This document shows, piece by piece, positions 8,429 to 19,800 of a stretch of 64,000 nt of DNA. The position numbers were made by a program, and so were the translations under genes. The notes under the pieces are model-generated. The model searched no databases. It saw nothing but the letters and a program-made list of their open reading frames with translations, and was not told the DNA's origin. Positions within the stretch are counted from its first letter, which is position 1. Every line of letters starts with the position of its first letter. The DNA comes from Thiocapsa marina 5811 (GTDB lineage Bacteria; Pseudomonadota; Gammaproteobacteria; Chromatiales; Chromatiaceae). The DNA lies in the NCBI RefSeq assembly GCF_000223985.1, contig NZ_AFWV01000017.1, positions 1 to 64,000 of the forward strand. Reading direction: 5' to 3'.

Positions 8429-9589
8429 TTACGCGGCTTCCTTCCGGTTCTCGTCCTTCAGTTCTTCCTTAAGAAGTGTTTCCAACAGGATAATGCGAAC
8501 AGCTTTCGGATACTCATGCCATTTCGGCTTCATCGTCTCCTCCCAGAGGTGGTACAAGGCATCCCCCTGCTGTTTTTCCTTCTCTGAAAGGTTCGTCGAA
8601 TCAAGACCACGCGAGCGCAGATCCGCCAGCTCTTCAAGCGCCTGTGTTGGGCTCGGAAGGCGGACAATTCCGTGCTTGGCCAGATCCGCCTGGTCAGTTG
8701 GCGTGTTTGCGTCCTCGGTCGTTGGAGCGATCGCCTCCGTGTGCTCCGCTGCTGGTGGATCTTGACGTTCCTCGGTCCCAAGCGCTGTTGGTTCGGCCTG
8801 ATCCGTGTCTGGCCGATGCATCACGGCCGTCTGCTCCGTCCCTGTTACAGCACTGGCCGAAGCCTGGGCCGATCCGGTGGCAGTTGCTGTTGTCGCATCC
8901 GCTTCTGGTTCATTGGTCACCTGAGTGGATGAACCACCGTCATCCGGTGCCGTCGGTGGCACTGAATCACTTGTGGTTTCGGTGCTCGTCGTCGCAGTCG
9001 GCTGCTCCTGTTTGGCCGGCTGATCCAACGCTGGAATCAGCCCGATCCAAAACGCTCTGTCGTGCAGATCGACTTTATCCCCTGCATTGATCCGAGCTTG
9101 CACCTGCTGGACGGCGGTTAGAACGAGGTTCTTATCCTTGACACTCGCCAGGAGATTCAGCAGCGCGACACTGCCCGGCAAAAACGAACTGTAGTTCGGA
9201 TTTGCCAGCGTCGGGTGTTCGGCAATTCGTTTGTACTTCTCGGCTTGGCGTGCACCGAATTGGATCTTGGTCTTGATCATCTTTGTAAAATTGCCATGAC
9301 CCAAGGCTTCCTTGGCTTGGGAAAGTTGCGTTCCGATCTCGATGATGGCGCTGACACCCTTCGCGTGAGCCGTGTTGATCTTAGCGGCCCACATTTCGAT
9401 CTTCGCCTCAGGTTCTTCGATCGTCTCGGTTGGAGACACTGACGCTTGCGCAGCCGTCGTCTCGTCTGGTGCGATCAGAGAGGGGACAGAACCGAAGCAA
9501 GAGCTGGTGTTCTCCGGCAATGCGGAGGACATCGCTTCGGCCAGGACAGACTTCTTACCTAAGTAGGGAGTAGACTCTTTGTTAAGCAT
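8429..9589 (-). CDS. DUF3102-like protein with a long disordered linker
   Basis: This 386-residue protein has a helical domain at about residues 60-150 (IEMWAAKINTAHAKGVSA, then IGTQLSQAKEALGHGNF) that resembles DUF3102, a family of phage and plasmid proteins that may bind DNA. Residues from about 195 to 300 are a Thr/Ala/Glu/Gln-rich linker typical of disordered tethers. A short helical C-terminal module follows. A possible promoter lies on the minus strand near 9640-9675 (TTATCA, 18 bp, TATAGT). A terminator follows the gene. The gene stands alone, between the XRE regulator and a long gene-free stretch. Confidence 0.7.
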   Translation of the reverse strand: MLNKESTPYLGKKSVLAEAMSSALPENTSSCFGSVPSLIAPDETTAAQASVSPTETIEEPEAKIEMWAAKINTAHAKGVSAIIEIGTQLSQAKEALGHGNFTKMIKTKIQFGARQAEKYKRIAEHPTLANPNYSSFLPGSVALLNLLASVKDKNLVLTAVQQVQARINAGDKVDLHDRAFWIGLIPALDQPAKQEQPTATTSTETTSDSVPPTAPDDGGSSTQVTNEPEADATTATATGSAQASASAVTGTEQTAVMHRPDTDQAEPTALGTEERQDPPAAEHTEAIAPTTEDANTPTDQADLAKHGIVRLPSPTQALEELADLRSRGLDSTNLSEKEKQQGDALYHLWEETMKPKWHEYPKAVRIILLETLLKEELKDENRKEAA

Positions 9590-10270
9590 GGAAAATATCT
9601 CACTGGCCGTTGATGCCCATCGGCCAAAAAAAAATGAGATACACTATAGAAAGGAGGGCAAACCTTTGATAATCCAGCCACCGCATGACGGTCACTGACG
9701 ATATAAGGCTTATTTGTTAATTGGGTGACTTAGTTCCCGAGAAGGGTTGTCACCGCTTATATAATGCTCGGCTTGGCCGAGCCAGATGGGAAAGTGTGAT
9801 TAGAGAATCACTACCATCAGTTTAGTCCGTCGTCTGTCGTTGTCAAGCCGACATTTGTTGTTTTGACGCAACTCCACCGCTTCGCGTTCCTGCGTCGGCA
9901 GTGTAGCCGAATCGGCGAAAGCGGGCCTCAAACCTGATGACTGTCGGCTGGCACATTGCGACGATCAGTGTACACACTGTCCTACCCGTCATATCACCTC
10001 GCATAAATTATGGATCATATGTCGGGACATAGCGCTTCGGAAAGGACAGCATGTTGAACTGAATCTTTTCTCTACCTCGCAACCAACACTCGGTCGGCTT
10101 CGGATGCACTGCATGTCAGAATCGCAAGTATCGCTCCGGTCGTTTTTTTGAACTTATATCGAAGGTTCAAAGATGGTTCGTCGCCCTGCGATGCCCGCAG
10201 AAGGTAACCTTTAGTTTCAAATCCGCCGTTCGATCACCATCGTCCTGGATCTTGCCAAAAGGAGTAGTCA
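9590..10270. other. Long intergenic region, no intact gene
   Basis: Nothing coding is supported. A poly-A run (9627-9635) and the candidate minus-strand promoter of the DUF3102 gene lie at the left end. The strong Shine-Dalgarno-like AAAGGAGGG at about 9650 is followed only by a ten-codon frame. Confidence 0.5.
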
Positions 10271-10730
10271 ATGAATCCACCAAGTATTCCTAACAGACTT
10301 CGCTTCCTGTTGGCAACCGCCCTACTCTTTTCAGTAACTGCTCCTTACGCCCAGCACAATGCTAACATGCAATCTCTGGATGATTGGCAAACGTTCTGCC
10401 CGACTATGATGACATTGAACAGCCACTGGAGATTCATTTCGGGCTACTAAAAGATCGCCCAGCCTTCATACCCGGCCCGACAGACAGCGTTTTATATCGG
10501 GAGTATGTCGAAGGAATGCCGTTACATAAATGGCACAGTATCATCGAACTCGGCAAGAGCCTGGCTTCGGGCTAAGCGATTTCGTACTGACGTCCCCAAT
10601 GGGCATCGAGCAAACAGCAGTTATCGACTTCCTTAAATGGTGTACGGATGAACTGCGGTTGCGTCGGGCGGAACTGGTTCAGCTCGTTTTTGTGCCAGCC
10701 GCTAACTGTCGTCGGCCGTTTCAGAAGTAG
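10271..10730 (+). pseudogene. Frameshifted exported-protein gene
   Basis: AAAAGGAG precedes the ATG at 10271, and the first 27 codons encode a good signal peptide (RFLLATALLFSVTAPYA, then QHN). That frame ends at 10450. Protein-like sequence continues in a second frame (from about 10384: YDDIEQPLEIHFGLLKDRPA, to 10575) and then a third (from about 10560: SDFVLTSPMGIEQTA, to 10730). Each step moves the frame the same way, as expected for a gene with two small indels. The intact product would be about 150 residues, exported. Family unknown. Sequencing error is the alternative explanation. Confidence 0.6.
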
Positions 10731-10792
10731 CCGACCGGTCGATCGAGTTGAACCTGCTGCTGGTGCTTACCCCTGACCCTCGCGGCATTCTT

Positions 10793-10825
10793 GTGCACGT
10801 TGTGCACTTGGTGCACTTGGTGCAC
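10793..10825. repeat. Four GTGCAC hexamers at 9-bp spacing
   Basis: GTGCAC occurs at 10793, 10802, 10811 and 10820, exactly nine bases apart (GTGCACNNN). The same periodic pattern occurs at 1011-1025 (two copies) and 23,788-23,811 (three copies, inside a gene). Palindromic hexamers at fixed spacing could be protein-binding iterons. The region 10,826-10,907 up to the Res stop codon shows no clear terminator. Confidence 0.6.
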
Positions 10826-10907
10826 TGTCCACGGCAGTTTTCGGGTCGAAGCTAAAAGGATGCAAAGGTCCTGCGTCCTGCGCATAAACGATTCGCTCAC
10901 GTTTGGC

Positions 10908-13900
10908 TTAGCTGGAAGCCGGGCTAACTAAATCCATCAGCTTGGCAAAATCGGTAACGACATCGTACTTCACCTTATCCTCGGTGATGCGCTGGCCGAT
11001 CTCATCGAAGAACTTCCGCGCACAGGCGATCTTGGTCTGCTCGATCTCGCGCAATTTCATCGACGACATGCTACCCTTGGTCTCGGCGACGAAGTAGATG
11101 TGCCGCACGCTCCCGGCGCGGAATGAAATCGCCCAGTCCGGGTTATAGTCACCGACCGGTGTCGGAATCAGGAAGCCGCGGGGCAGTTTGGCGTAGACCA
11201 CCACTTCGGTGCTGGTATCCAGCTCGTTGACAAAACCCCGCTCGACATTGGAATCGACGATGGCGTAGTCGTAGATATGGTGCTTCAGCTTGGCCGTGGC
11301 GCGGGAGAAATCCTGCCCGGTCTGGCTGGCTGTGAAGATGTCGACGTCATAGTGTTCGTCGACCTCGTCATAGGCCAAGCGCTCGATTACCATGGCGGCC
11401 TTCTGCTCGGTGATCAGCCGTGAGGCTTCGGCGATGAAGTGCTCCGGGTTCTGCGGGAACTGATGGAACACGGCGGGCTGGATACCGCTTAGAATATCAG
11501 CCACGGTCTGTCGAACGAGCTGGGTGTTTTCGGCGACCTTGCCCAAGAGGTCATAACTCACCCGCGAGTGGATGGAGTCGCCCTGTTCGGTCGTCGTTTC
11601 CGAGACCTTGAAGCCATCCCCTTTGCGCAACTGCTCGTCGGTTAGCCCATCCTGCTGCAGGCCTTTCTGCACGATGTACTGCAGTGGCGTGACTCGTAGC
11701 TGGCGATCGAGTGCGCTGATGCACTTGTCGACCAGCTCATCGGATTCGAAGTCAACGCGATAAACGGCCTTGCGGTTGATGCGTTGCCAGAGTTCCTGAA
11801 AGGCATGCTTCTCGAAGTTGGCGTTGAGCGGATTGGTCTTTGGTTTGCGACCATCCTCGGGTGTCGGCAGCTGCTTTTCGCTGAAGACACTGTCGATGAG
11901 CTCGAAGATCTGGTCGGCGTGGGGCTGTAGGTCAGCCGGTAGTGCTGCCAGAGTGCCCGCTGCCTTGGCCTCGTGATAGGCATCGGCAACGTGATCGGAA
12001 TCGTCTGTATAGTCGTTCTTGACCAGATAGCGGTAGAGCTGTTTCGCCATTGCAGGGGTCAATTCGACCGGCCCCTGCTTGGTCTGCAGCACCTTGCCGG
12101 TGAAATAGGTTTCAGTGGCCTGCCGCGGGCGCGAGGATAGGGTCTCGACGATCTCCTGCTGCAAGCCCGCGACGAAGTCCTTGTAGCTTTCGCTGGCGAC
12201 CACGGTCAGCACGTTGATGTCATGCACCAAGCCCGGGTGGTCCATGCGGTCGCCCTGCTGGTCAACGCTCAGCCGCAGCCCGCGCCCGACCTCTTGCCGG
12301 CGGGAGATGCTGTTGTCGCTGTGCTTGAGCATGCACATCACGAAGACGTTCGGGTTATCCCAGCCTTCGCGCAGTGCCGAGTGAGAGAAGATGAAGCGTA
12401 CCCGTTTCTTGGCGCTGTCCTCCGGGCTGTCGTGCGGGCCAGGGAACGCCAGTAGGCTCTCCTTGTCCCTCAGGATCAGGTCGTAGGCGTCGACATCGTC
12501 GGAGTCGACGGATCGGGCACCAACCTCCGGGTCCTTGAGGCGTTTGGTCTTCTTATCGATCGCGAAATAGCCCTGATGGGTCTTGGCTGGGTCGATCTCG
12601 CCGAGGTACTTGCGGTAGTCCTCGTTGTCGATGGCCAGCTCGGACAGATACTCATCCTTGAGCAGCGCGTATTCCTCCTCGAAGACCCGGGCATACTCGC
12701 CTTTTTCGTCGGCCTGACCGTAGTCGCGGTACTTGATCACCTCGTCAATGAAGAACAGCGACAGCACCTTGATGCCCTGGGCGAAGAGCTGCTTCTCCTT
12801 GTCCAGATGGGCCTTGATCGTCTCGCGGATCTGAATGCGGCGAATGTCGCGCTCCGAGACATCACCGTTGGCCTCGCCCGCCGCCAGCACGACGCCATTG
12901 GTGAACTCGACGCTGTCGATGTTGTAGTCGATTTGACTGATGGTAAAGCCTTTGTACTGGTCCAGCCCACCGGACGCCACGAACAGGTCATCGCGGAAGC
13001 GCAGCCGGCGTAGCTGCCGCTTGATCTCGCCGGACTTCAGCTTGACCTCCAGCTCGATGCGCGCCACCGGTGCCTGCTTCGAGATGTCGATGCCTTCGAG
13101 GTAAAGATAGGCATTGGTCCCTGCGAGCCCGCGGGTCTGGATGCCGCGCACGGCGATCTTCTTGACCAGCTTCTGGTTGAATGCATCCAGCGCATCCAGC
13201 CGATGCACGCGGTGGTGTTGGGTGCGATGGGTGGCTGAGTAGCGCAGGATAAATAGCGGCTTGAACTGGGGCAGCGCCTCCAAGGTCGCCTTGCCTTCCA
13301 TCTTCTGCGGCTCGTCGATGATCAGGATCGGCCGATTCGAGGCGATCACGTCGATCGGCTTGCGCGATTGGAAGTCGTCCAGCTCCAGATAGATGCGGCG
13401 GTTGTCGGCCCCGCGCGCGTTGAACGCCTGGATGTTGATGACCATCACGTTGATGCCAGCGTCTGAGGAGAAGCTCTCAAGCTGATGCGGATTCTTAGAG
13501 TTGTAGACGAAAAACCGCGCCTTCTTGCCGTAGCTCTCGGTGAAGTGCTCGGCGGTGATCTGCAGCGATTTATAGACCCCTTCGCGGATGGCGATCGAGG
13601 GCACCATGACGATGAACTTCGACCAGCCATAGCGCTGGTTCATCTCGAAGAGGGTCTTGATATAGCAGTAGGTCTTGCCGGTGCCGGTCTCCATCTCGAC
13701 GTCGAGGTGAATCGGCGTGGCGGCGAACGCTTGCTTCCTGTACGCGGCCGTTGCTGGGACGCGGGCGCCCTTCTTGTCAAAGGCCATGAAGTCCGACAGC
13801 GACGATGAAACCGGCAGGTTCTGCCGGCGCTGGACCTTCTGGATGTTCTCGAGGATCTGCGCATCGCTCAACGTGAGATCGGCGTTCTTGAAGCCCTCAT

Positions 13901-14039
13901 CGAAGGTGCTGACCTGCGCCGTGCGGCCAGGGTCGATGCGATAGGTCAGGCCAGCGGTCATCGGCTGGCCGGCGAAACAGTCCACGACTGACTCGACGGC
14001 GTTGGTCTGGTAGGGCTGGACCTTGAATTTAAGCTTCAT
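10908..14039 (-). CDS. Type III restriction-like Res subunit (helicase-nuclease)
   Basis: This 1043-residue protein has the full layout of a type III restriction Res subunit. A superfamily 2 ATPase has ETGTGKT (K122), a DEPQ Walker B near residue 243 and a YSATH motif. Conserved helicase motifs follow ([23 protein letters not shown]). A C-terminal PD-(D/E)xK nuclease has NPDWA (D968) and AETK (E986, K988). The ATG at 14039 has GAGG seven bases upstream; TTG at 14045 is less likely. It is the last gene of the five-gene operon, eight bases after mod. Known enzymes of this family translocate along DNA and cut with Mod. All catalytic residues look intact. Confidence 0.9.
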   Translation of the reverse strand: MKLKFKVQPYQTNAVESVVDCFAGQPMTAGLTYRIDPGRTAQVSTFDEGFKNADLTLSDAQILENIQKVQRRQNLPVSSSLSDFMAFDKKGARVPATAAYRKQAFAATPIHLDVEMETGTGKTYCYIKTLFEMNQRYGWSKFIVMVPSIAIREGVYKSLQITAEHFTESYGKKARFFVYNSKNPHQLESFSSDAGINVMVINIQAFNARGADNRRIYLELDDFQSRKPIDVIASNRPILIIDEPQKMEGKATLEALPQFKPLFILRYSATHRTQHHRVHRLDALDAFNQKLVKKIAVRGIQTRGLAGTNAYLYLEGIDISKQAPVARIELEVKLKSGEIKRQLRRLRFRDDLFVASGGLDQYKGFTISQIDYNIDSVEFTNGVVLAAGEANGDVSERDIRRIQIRETIKAHLDKEKQLFAQGIKVLSLFFIDEVIKYRDYGQADEKGEYARVFEEEYALLKDEYLSELAIDNEDYRKYLGEIDPAKTHQGYFAIDKKTKRLKDPEVGARSVDSDDVDAYDLILRDKESLLAFPGPHDSPEDSAKKRVRFIFSHSALREGWDNPNVFVMCMLKHSDNSISRRQEVGRGLRLSVDQQGDRMDHPGLVHDINVLTVVASESYKDFVAGLQQEIVETLSSRPRQATETYFTGKVLQTKQGPVELTPAMAKQLYRYLVKNDYTDDSDHVADAYHEAKAAGTLAALPADLQPHADQIFELIDSVFSEKQLPTPEDGRKPKTNPLNANFEKHAFQELWQRINRKAVYRVDFESDELVDKCISALDRQLRVTPLQYIVQKGLQQDGLTDEQLRKGDGFKVSETTTEQGDSIHSRVSYDLLGKVAENTQLVRQTVADILSGIQPAVFHQFPQNPEHFIAEASRLITEQKAAMVIERLAYDEVDEHYDVDIFTASQTGQDFSRATAKLKHHIYDYAIVDSNVERGFVNELDTSTEVVVYAKLPRGFLIPTPVGDYNPDWAISFRAGSVRHIYFVAETKGSMSSMKLREIEQTKIACARKFFDEIGQRITEDKVKYDVVTDFAKLMDLVSPASS

Positions 14040-14047
14040 GGCCAACC

Positions 14048-16063
14048 TCAGATCGATTTGACTTCAGTGGACGGCGAAAGCTGGCGGAAGATCTGTTCGA
14101 CGTTGATCTTCACTGCATCCGAGACGAAACCCTTGTCGCGAAAGATAATGCGCAGGGGCTCATGGCCGGCCAGCTCCTTGACCAGATCCTCGGTTACGCC
14201 AGGCTCGAAGCAGGCGACCAGGGCGTTGTCGTCGACGAAGAAGACCATCTTGCCCTGAATGGTCTCGCGGCGGATGGGCAGGGTCAGGTCCACGCCCCAG
14301 TCGACCAACACCTGGAACAGCAGATCCTCTGCGGTGCGATCTTCCTTGACGTTGTCCACCATGTCGAGCAGATCCGCTTGTTTGACCTCGTCGGGGCGGT
14401 AGTACACGTCCTTCATGTTTGAGGTGTCAACCTTGAGAACGCGGAAGCCGACATCGCGGTTCCAGTCGGGGTGGCAGTCGCCTTCAATTACTTTCTTGCC
14501 GGCGCGACGAATACGTTCCTTCGAAATTTCTGCGACTGTGGCTGGACGATCGCGAGCTTCAAGGAAACGTATCGCGTTCTTGGTGATCTTTTTTGCGGCG
14601 CCGGTCGCAACCTTAAGGCTTTCCTCCAAGCTCTCCGCAATCTGAATCATGTGAAATGCGCAACGGCTTCCCTGTATGCGATTCAGTTCAAATACGGCGT
14701 GCGCCGTCGTCCCAGATCCACCGAAGAAATCAAGAACGATGTCGTTTCCTCTGACTTTCATTGCTTTAAAGAGTTCTGCAAGAAGGAACTCATCCTTTGG
14801 ATTTGTGAAGACTTTTTCTCCAAAAAGCGTTCGAAGCCTTTTCGATGCAGCGCGGCCATCTAAAAAGCGCATGCTTGTAAGGCTAACCGTCTCTGTACTT
14901 TTCAGATAGGTTTTAAGGCAAGGTACCGTTGTCTCATCTTTGCCAAAGTGGACCCTGTCTTCCGAGATAAGCGAAAGAAGATGTTCCTTCGGGCAAGACC
15001 AGCCTCGCGATGGCTCTTTAACCGGTCGCTTGGTGATTGGGTGGTCGATCGAATACACATATTGGCCGTCGTTTGGGCCAGAAATGTCAGCTGGAAAATA
15101 AACCCCCCTGTCATCCATCCAGCTATAGTGTTTGCTGTCATAGATCGGGTTTGAGGGCGGGAATTCCTTATACCACTCTAGTGCAGCTTTGTGGATCGCA
15201 TCCCACTCTTTTCCATACGTAGATAGAAATCCACCAAAAGCCTTATATATTTCATCAAGCCCAGCCTTTCTCTCGGTCCAGTCTCCTGGATTTGTTTCCT
15301 TATCCTTCACATAGACAACGAAGTACTCATGCTGGATCGAGATATAGGCTTGGTCATTCTTGCTGCTATTTTTCCATACAATTTCGCCGCAAAAGTTTTT
15401 GGCGCCAAATATTTCGTCACAGACTTTCTTTAGGTTTGCATGCTCTTTCTCATCAACGGAGATCACTATAATCCCCTCTTGGCACAAAAGGTTGCGAGAA
15501 ATGAGAAGACGACTATAAATCATGCTAAGCCATTCAGAATGAAACCGACCTTCGGTTTCTCTGAGGGCGAGCAGCCTATTTCCGTCGTTATCGTGCTGCA
15601 TTGAGCGCTTTAAGAACTCCGTGGATCCTTGCGCAAAATCGTCCTGATAAACGAAATCCCTACCGGTATTGTATGGGGGGTCAATGTAGATTAATTTAAT
15701 CACACCTAGATAAGCTTCCTGAAGAAGCTTTAAGCCCTCAAGGTTATCACCCTCAATAAAGAGATTGCGTGAACTTTCGAAGTTAGAGCTTTCTTCGAGA
15801 GACGGTCGGAGAGTTTTTGCAATCGGAGCATTTGCGATGATAATGGCCTCTTTTTTGCTTGGCCAATCCAACCTATACCGTTCCTGTGGCCCATCTACAA
15901 TGTGGTCGCTCAACTCCTGCTTGAGCTGATCGAAGTCCACCGACAAACGCAGCTTCCCCGTTGAGTCGTCGCGCGCCTCGGTCACGCAGCCGGGGAAAAG
16001 CTCGCGGACCTTCGCGATGTTTTCCTGGCTCAGATCGGGGCTGTGCATCTTCAGTTTGTCCAT
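14048..16063 (-). CDS. Type III-like Mod adenine methyltransferase
   Basis: This 671-residue protein has DPPYNTG (from about residue 128) before [12 protein letters not shown] (about residue 447), the motif order of beta-class N6-adenine methyltransferases such as type III Mod. The stretch between, about residues 150-440, should include the target-recognition region. Base composition is mosaic: roughly 14,500-15,880 is much AT-richer than both ends of the gene and than all neighbours in the operon, as if the recognition core had been exchanged. It lies eight bases before res and ten bases after the DUF4391 gene. It should protect host DNA and set specificity for the complex. Confidence 0.9.
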   Translation of the reverse strand: MDKLKMHSPDLSQENIAKVRELFPGCVTEARDDSTGKLRLSVDFDQLKQELSDHIVDGPQERYRLDWPSKKEAIIIANAPIAKTLRPSLEESSNFESSRNLFIEGDNLEGLKLLQEAYLGVIKLIYIDPPYNTGRDFVYQDDFAQGSTEFLKRSMQHDNDGNRLLALRETEGRFHSEWLSMIYSRLLISRNLLCQEGIIVISVDEKEHANLKKVCDEIFGAKNFCGEIVWKNSSKNDQAYISIQHEYFVVYVKDKETNPGDWTERKAGLDEIYKAFGGFLSTYGKEWDAIHKAALEWYKEFPPSNPIYDSKHYSWMDDRGVYFPADISGPNDGQYVYSIDHPITKRPVKEPSRGWSCPKEHLLSLISEDRVHFGKDETTVPCLKTYLKSTETVSLTSMRFLDGRAASKRLRTLFGEKVFTNPKDEFLLAELFKAMKVRGNDIVLDFFGGSGTTAHAVFELNRIQGSRCAFHMIQIAESLEESLKVATGAAKKITKNAIRFLEARDRPATVAEISKERIRRAGKKVIEGDCHPDWNRDVGFRVLKVDTSNMKDVYYRPDEVKQADLLDMVDNVKEDRTAEDLLFQVLVDWGVDLTLPIRRETIQGKMVFFVDDNALVACFEPGVTEDLVKELAGHEPLRIIFRDKGFVSDAVKINVEQIFRQLSPSTEVKSI

Positions 16064-16073
16064 GCTTGTTCTC

Positions 16074-16835
16074 TCAATCGTTCGTCGCGGCGGTGTCGGT
16101 ATGTCCCGCAGTTAACCGCTCAAGTTCTAGTTTCGCCGCGCGTAGCTCCGCATTGATCGCCACGCGCCTGTTGAATTGCTTCTCCCGCGATAGCCTCGCC
16201 TTGATTCCCTCGACTTCACGGGCCTTCGCCTCGATGGCTTCTGCCTGCGCAATGCGGGCCTCCAGCGACATAGGCTCAGCTTGCGTCTCGGGATTGGCAT
16301 ATCCTTGCGGCACCTCGGCCACGCCAGAAGTAGCGCCGGGCATCAACCGCGCAGTCTGTCTCTCGACCAACGGGCTCAGAAGCCGCTCATAGAGCGCGCC
16401 AAGATTCATCGCCACCGGCAGCGGCGCACGGGGCACCTTCTCAAGCAGCCAATCCGCTTCGAAGTAGTCGCCGACGACCCAACGCGCGCGGTCGGCTCCG
16501 CTTCTTCGTTTCCAGGCGGCGACCAGCTTGATGCGGCTGCCATGGCTCAGCTCAAAAATCAGCGGAAAGGGGATGGCCTTGTCGATTGCGCGCAGCAGAT
16601 CCCGGTCGAGCACCGCCGTCTTCTGAGCAATGCGGAAGATCTGGATTTCTGCGACTGCGTCCGTGGCTGCGAGGTTGATGGTCTCAGGCGCAAGTTTGTG
16701 CGACCAGATGATCAGCTCGACCTCGCGCACGAAGCCCTCCTTGAGTGCCCGGCTGGCGCCGGCATGTTCGTAAATCTTGGCCTTCGGGATCACTCGACCG
16801 TAAGCGGCGGCATCCGGCCAGGCATACAGGGTCAC
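16074..16835 (-). CDS. DUF4391 family protein
   Basis: This 253-residue protein matches DUF4391 as I remember it: an N-terminal alpha/beta domain beginning LYAWPDAAAYGRVIPKAKIY, a conserved central KLVAAWKRR, and a C-terminal coiled coil of about 55 residues with repeated Ala/Glu/Arg. The family occurs next to helicase and type III-like restriction genes; its function is unknown to me. The GTG start overlaps the stop of the helicase gene by four bases (GTGA), so translation is coupled. I infer a structural or adaptor subunit bridging helicase and Mod/Res. Confidence 0.8.
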   Translation of the reverse strand: MTLYAWPDAAAYGRVIPKAKIYEHAGASRALKEGFVREVELIIWSHKLAPETINLAATDAVAEIQIFRIAQKTAVLDRDLLRAIDKAIPFPLIFELSHGSRIKLVAAWKRRSGADRARWVVGDYFEADWLLEKVPRAPLPVAMNLGALYERLLSPLVERQTARLMPGATSGVAEVPQGYANPETQAEPMSLEARIAQAEAIEAKAREVEGIKARLSREKQFNRRVAINAELRAAKLELERLTAGHTDTAATND

Positions 16836-19800
16836 GCGCTGCCCCCCTCAATCACGAGAAAAGCGATTAGCTCAAAATCATCCAGCCCCTGGATGGTGGT
16901 GGTCAGCGCTGTGGTGCGGCCACCGCCGAAGAGGCTGTCGATGTCCTGCTCCTCCTTGACCTCGATCATCGAGTGGATGGCCTGGCTGAGCAGCTCGGAG
17001 TAGCGCTCCATGCGACGGCCGTCCCCGGTACGTTCGTTGAACAGCCGGCACAGCGCCCTGACTGGCTCGGACTGGCCCTTGCAACTGGCGCGGATCAGGT
17101 CGAGCAGGCGCTTGACCTCGGTGTGGTCGGCGATGATCTCGCCATCGTCGCCGATGTAGACCAGATAGAACGGGTGCAGGCGGTTCTGCTGACTGACGTT
17201 GACGCTCTCGTGAATGTTCTTCAGCGCGAAGATGGCACCGGGATGCAGCCCCATCGGTGCCTGCGCGGGTACGATGGCGTGCAGGCCAAAGGGCAGCTGA
17301 TCCAGCTCGCCATGGGCCTTGACGTACTGCAGCAGGTCCATGCGGAAGTCGTTCAGGCCCAGGTCGGTGATCGAGACGCCGGCCTTGGCGTCTTCGAGCT
17401 CGATGATCTCGTCTTGCATGCGCTTAAGCTGGTCCTTGCGGTAGGCGATGTCGTTGCTCTTGGCGGTCAGCACATTGTCGTCGCCGGTGGCGGTGACGTC
17501 GGCGATGACCATGCGGTTCTCGACCCGCTCCTTGAGGTTGATGTACTCATCGAGGCTGATGTCCGGCCAGTAGTTGATGAGCTGGATGCGGGCGTTGGGT
17601 GACCCGATGCGGTCGATGCGGCCGAAGCGCTGGATGATGCGGACCGGGTTCCAGTGGATGTCGTAGTTGATCAGGGTGTCGCAGTCCTGCAGGTTCTGCC
17701 CCTCGGAGATGCAATCGGTGCCGATCAGCAGATCCAGCTCGTGCGGCTCGTCGGGCAGGACCAACGCCTTCTCTTTGGACCGGGGCGAGAACAGGGTTAG
17801 CACAGATTGATAGTCGTAGGCGCCCTTGAGCGTGGTCTTGGGCGCGCCGGAGCCGGTGACGCGACCGCTGTGCAGACCCCGCTCGCGCTGCAGCCAGGGT
17901 GCGAGATGGTTGAAGAGATAGTTGGCGGTGTCGGCGAAGGCGGTGAATAGCAGCACCTTGCGGTTGCCGGTGTTGAGCGGCTGGTCGATCTTTGCGAGCA
18001 GGGCCTGTTTGAGATGCTGAAGTTTGCTGTCGTCCTCGGGTGCGACCTTGTCCATCGAGGCGAGTAGTTCGTCGATCAGAGCCAGATCGGCGCGCAGCTC
18101 GCGCTGCCAGGAGAGCCGGTCCATGTCGGCGAGGTGGATCTGGATCTTTTTGCCGACGGTGAAGTCGCCAAGGCCGTTGAGGTCGTCGTCGTCCGGGTCG
18201 AAGCCGGCGAGGTCTGCATCGAAAGCTGCGTCGATGCTCGTGCCGGGCTGAGCGCCGCCGGTGGTCTCGAATCGCTCGATGGCCTCGAGCGTGTCGCTGA
18301 TCTTGCCGAGCAGGGCGCGCAGGGTGAGGCGAAAGGCCTCGACCGAGCTTTCCAGGCGCTTGAGCAGGTTGGTGGTCATCAGCGCTTGCAAGCTGCGCTC
18401 GCGATCGACCTGCCGCAGCCGACCGCGACCGCCCGACGTCTGGGTGTCGTAGAGCGCCTCGTAGTGAGCAAGCCGCGAGGGCAGGATGTAGCTGACCGGG
18501 GCGTAGACGGCGAGCTTGAGCGCAGTCAGTCGCTCAAAGATCGCATTCAGGTCCATCACATCGTGGCGCGCGGTGATCGGGCAGTGATGCGATTGGGGCT
18601 TGAGGCGCTCAGGAAAGGGGCCGATGTCGCGGGTGTCGTAGAAGGTCTCGATGTGGCGCCGCGAGCGGGCGATGGTGACCGCGTCGAGCAGCTCAAAGAA
18701 ATCGAAGTCCAGGGTTTTAAGGATGCGGGCGGCGGTGCGCTTGTCCGGCGGTAGTTGCGACCAGCTGTTGAAGGCCTTCTGGGCTTGGCGAAAGATCTCC
18801 TCGACGCTGTTCTTGCTGCGCAGCTGTTGCGAAAGGGTCTCGGATTGGCCTTCATAGGCGAGCGCGAGCTGATTGCGCAGGTCGGTGAAGCGGTTGTTGA
18901 CCGGAGTGGCGGAGAGCATCAGTACCTTGGTCTTGACGCCTTCGCGGATGACCTTGTTCATCAGCTTCTGGTAGCGGGTCTCGCGATCCTTGTAGACCTC
19001 GTTGTTGCGGAAGTTGTGTGATTCGTCGATGACGACGAGATCGTAGTTGCCCCAGTTCACCCGGTTCAGAGGGATGCCGAAGGACTCGCCGCGGGTGCGC
19101 GAGAGATCGGTATGGCAGAGGACGTCGTAGTTGAAGCGGTCCTTGGCGAAGAGGTTGGTCTTGAGATTGGTGTTGAAATTGCGCCAGTTGTCGGCGAGCT
19201 TCTTTGGGCAGAGCACCAACACTGCACGGTTGCGCAGCTCGTAGTATTTGATGACGGCGAGCGCAGTGAACGTTTTGCCGAGGCCGACACTGTCGGCCAG
19301 GATGCAGCCGTTATAGGTCTCGAGCTTGTTGATGATGCCGGTGGCGGCATCGCGCTGGAAGTTGAACAGCTTCTGCCAGACCAGGCTGTCCTGATAGCCG
19401 GTGCGATCATTGGGCAGCACGTCCTCGTCGATATCGTCGAGGAACTCGCGGAAGATGTTGTAGAGCATCAGGAAGTAGATGCGCTCCGGCGCATTCTCCT
19501 GATAGACCGATTCGATATGGCTGCAGATCGCGTCGGTGACGTCGGCGAGTTGCTCGGGGTCGCGCCAGATCTGCTCGAACAGCTGCAGGTAACTGTTGGT
19601 GTGCGCGGCTTCGTCGAAGCGGTTGACGAAGTTGGAGACCGCATCGCCCTTCTGATAACCGAGGTCGGCCAAGGTGAAGCCGTTCAGCGGCATGTAGGCT
19701 GCATTGCAGGCGTCGTTGCTGACGTGGGCAAACGCCTGCATCGGCGCCTGGGTGCGGTTGGACTTGAAGCAGGCCTTGCGGCGAATCCAATCCGCGCACT

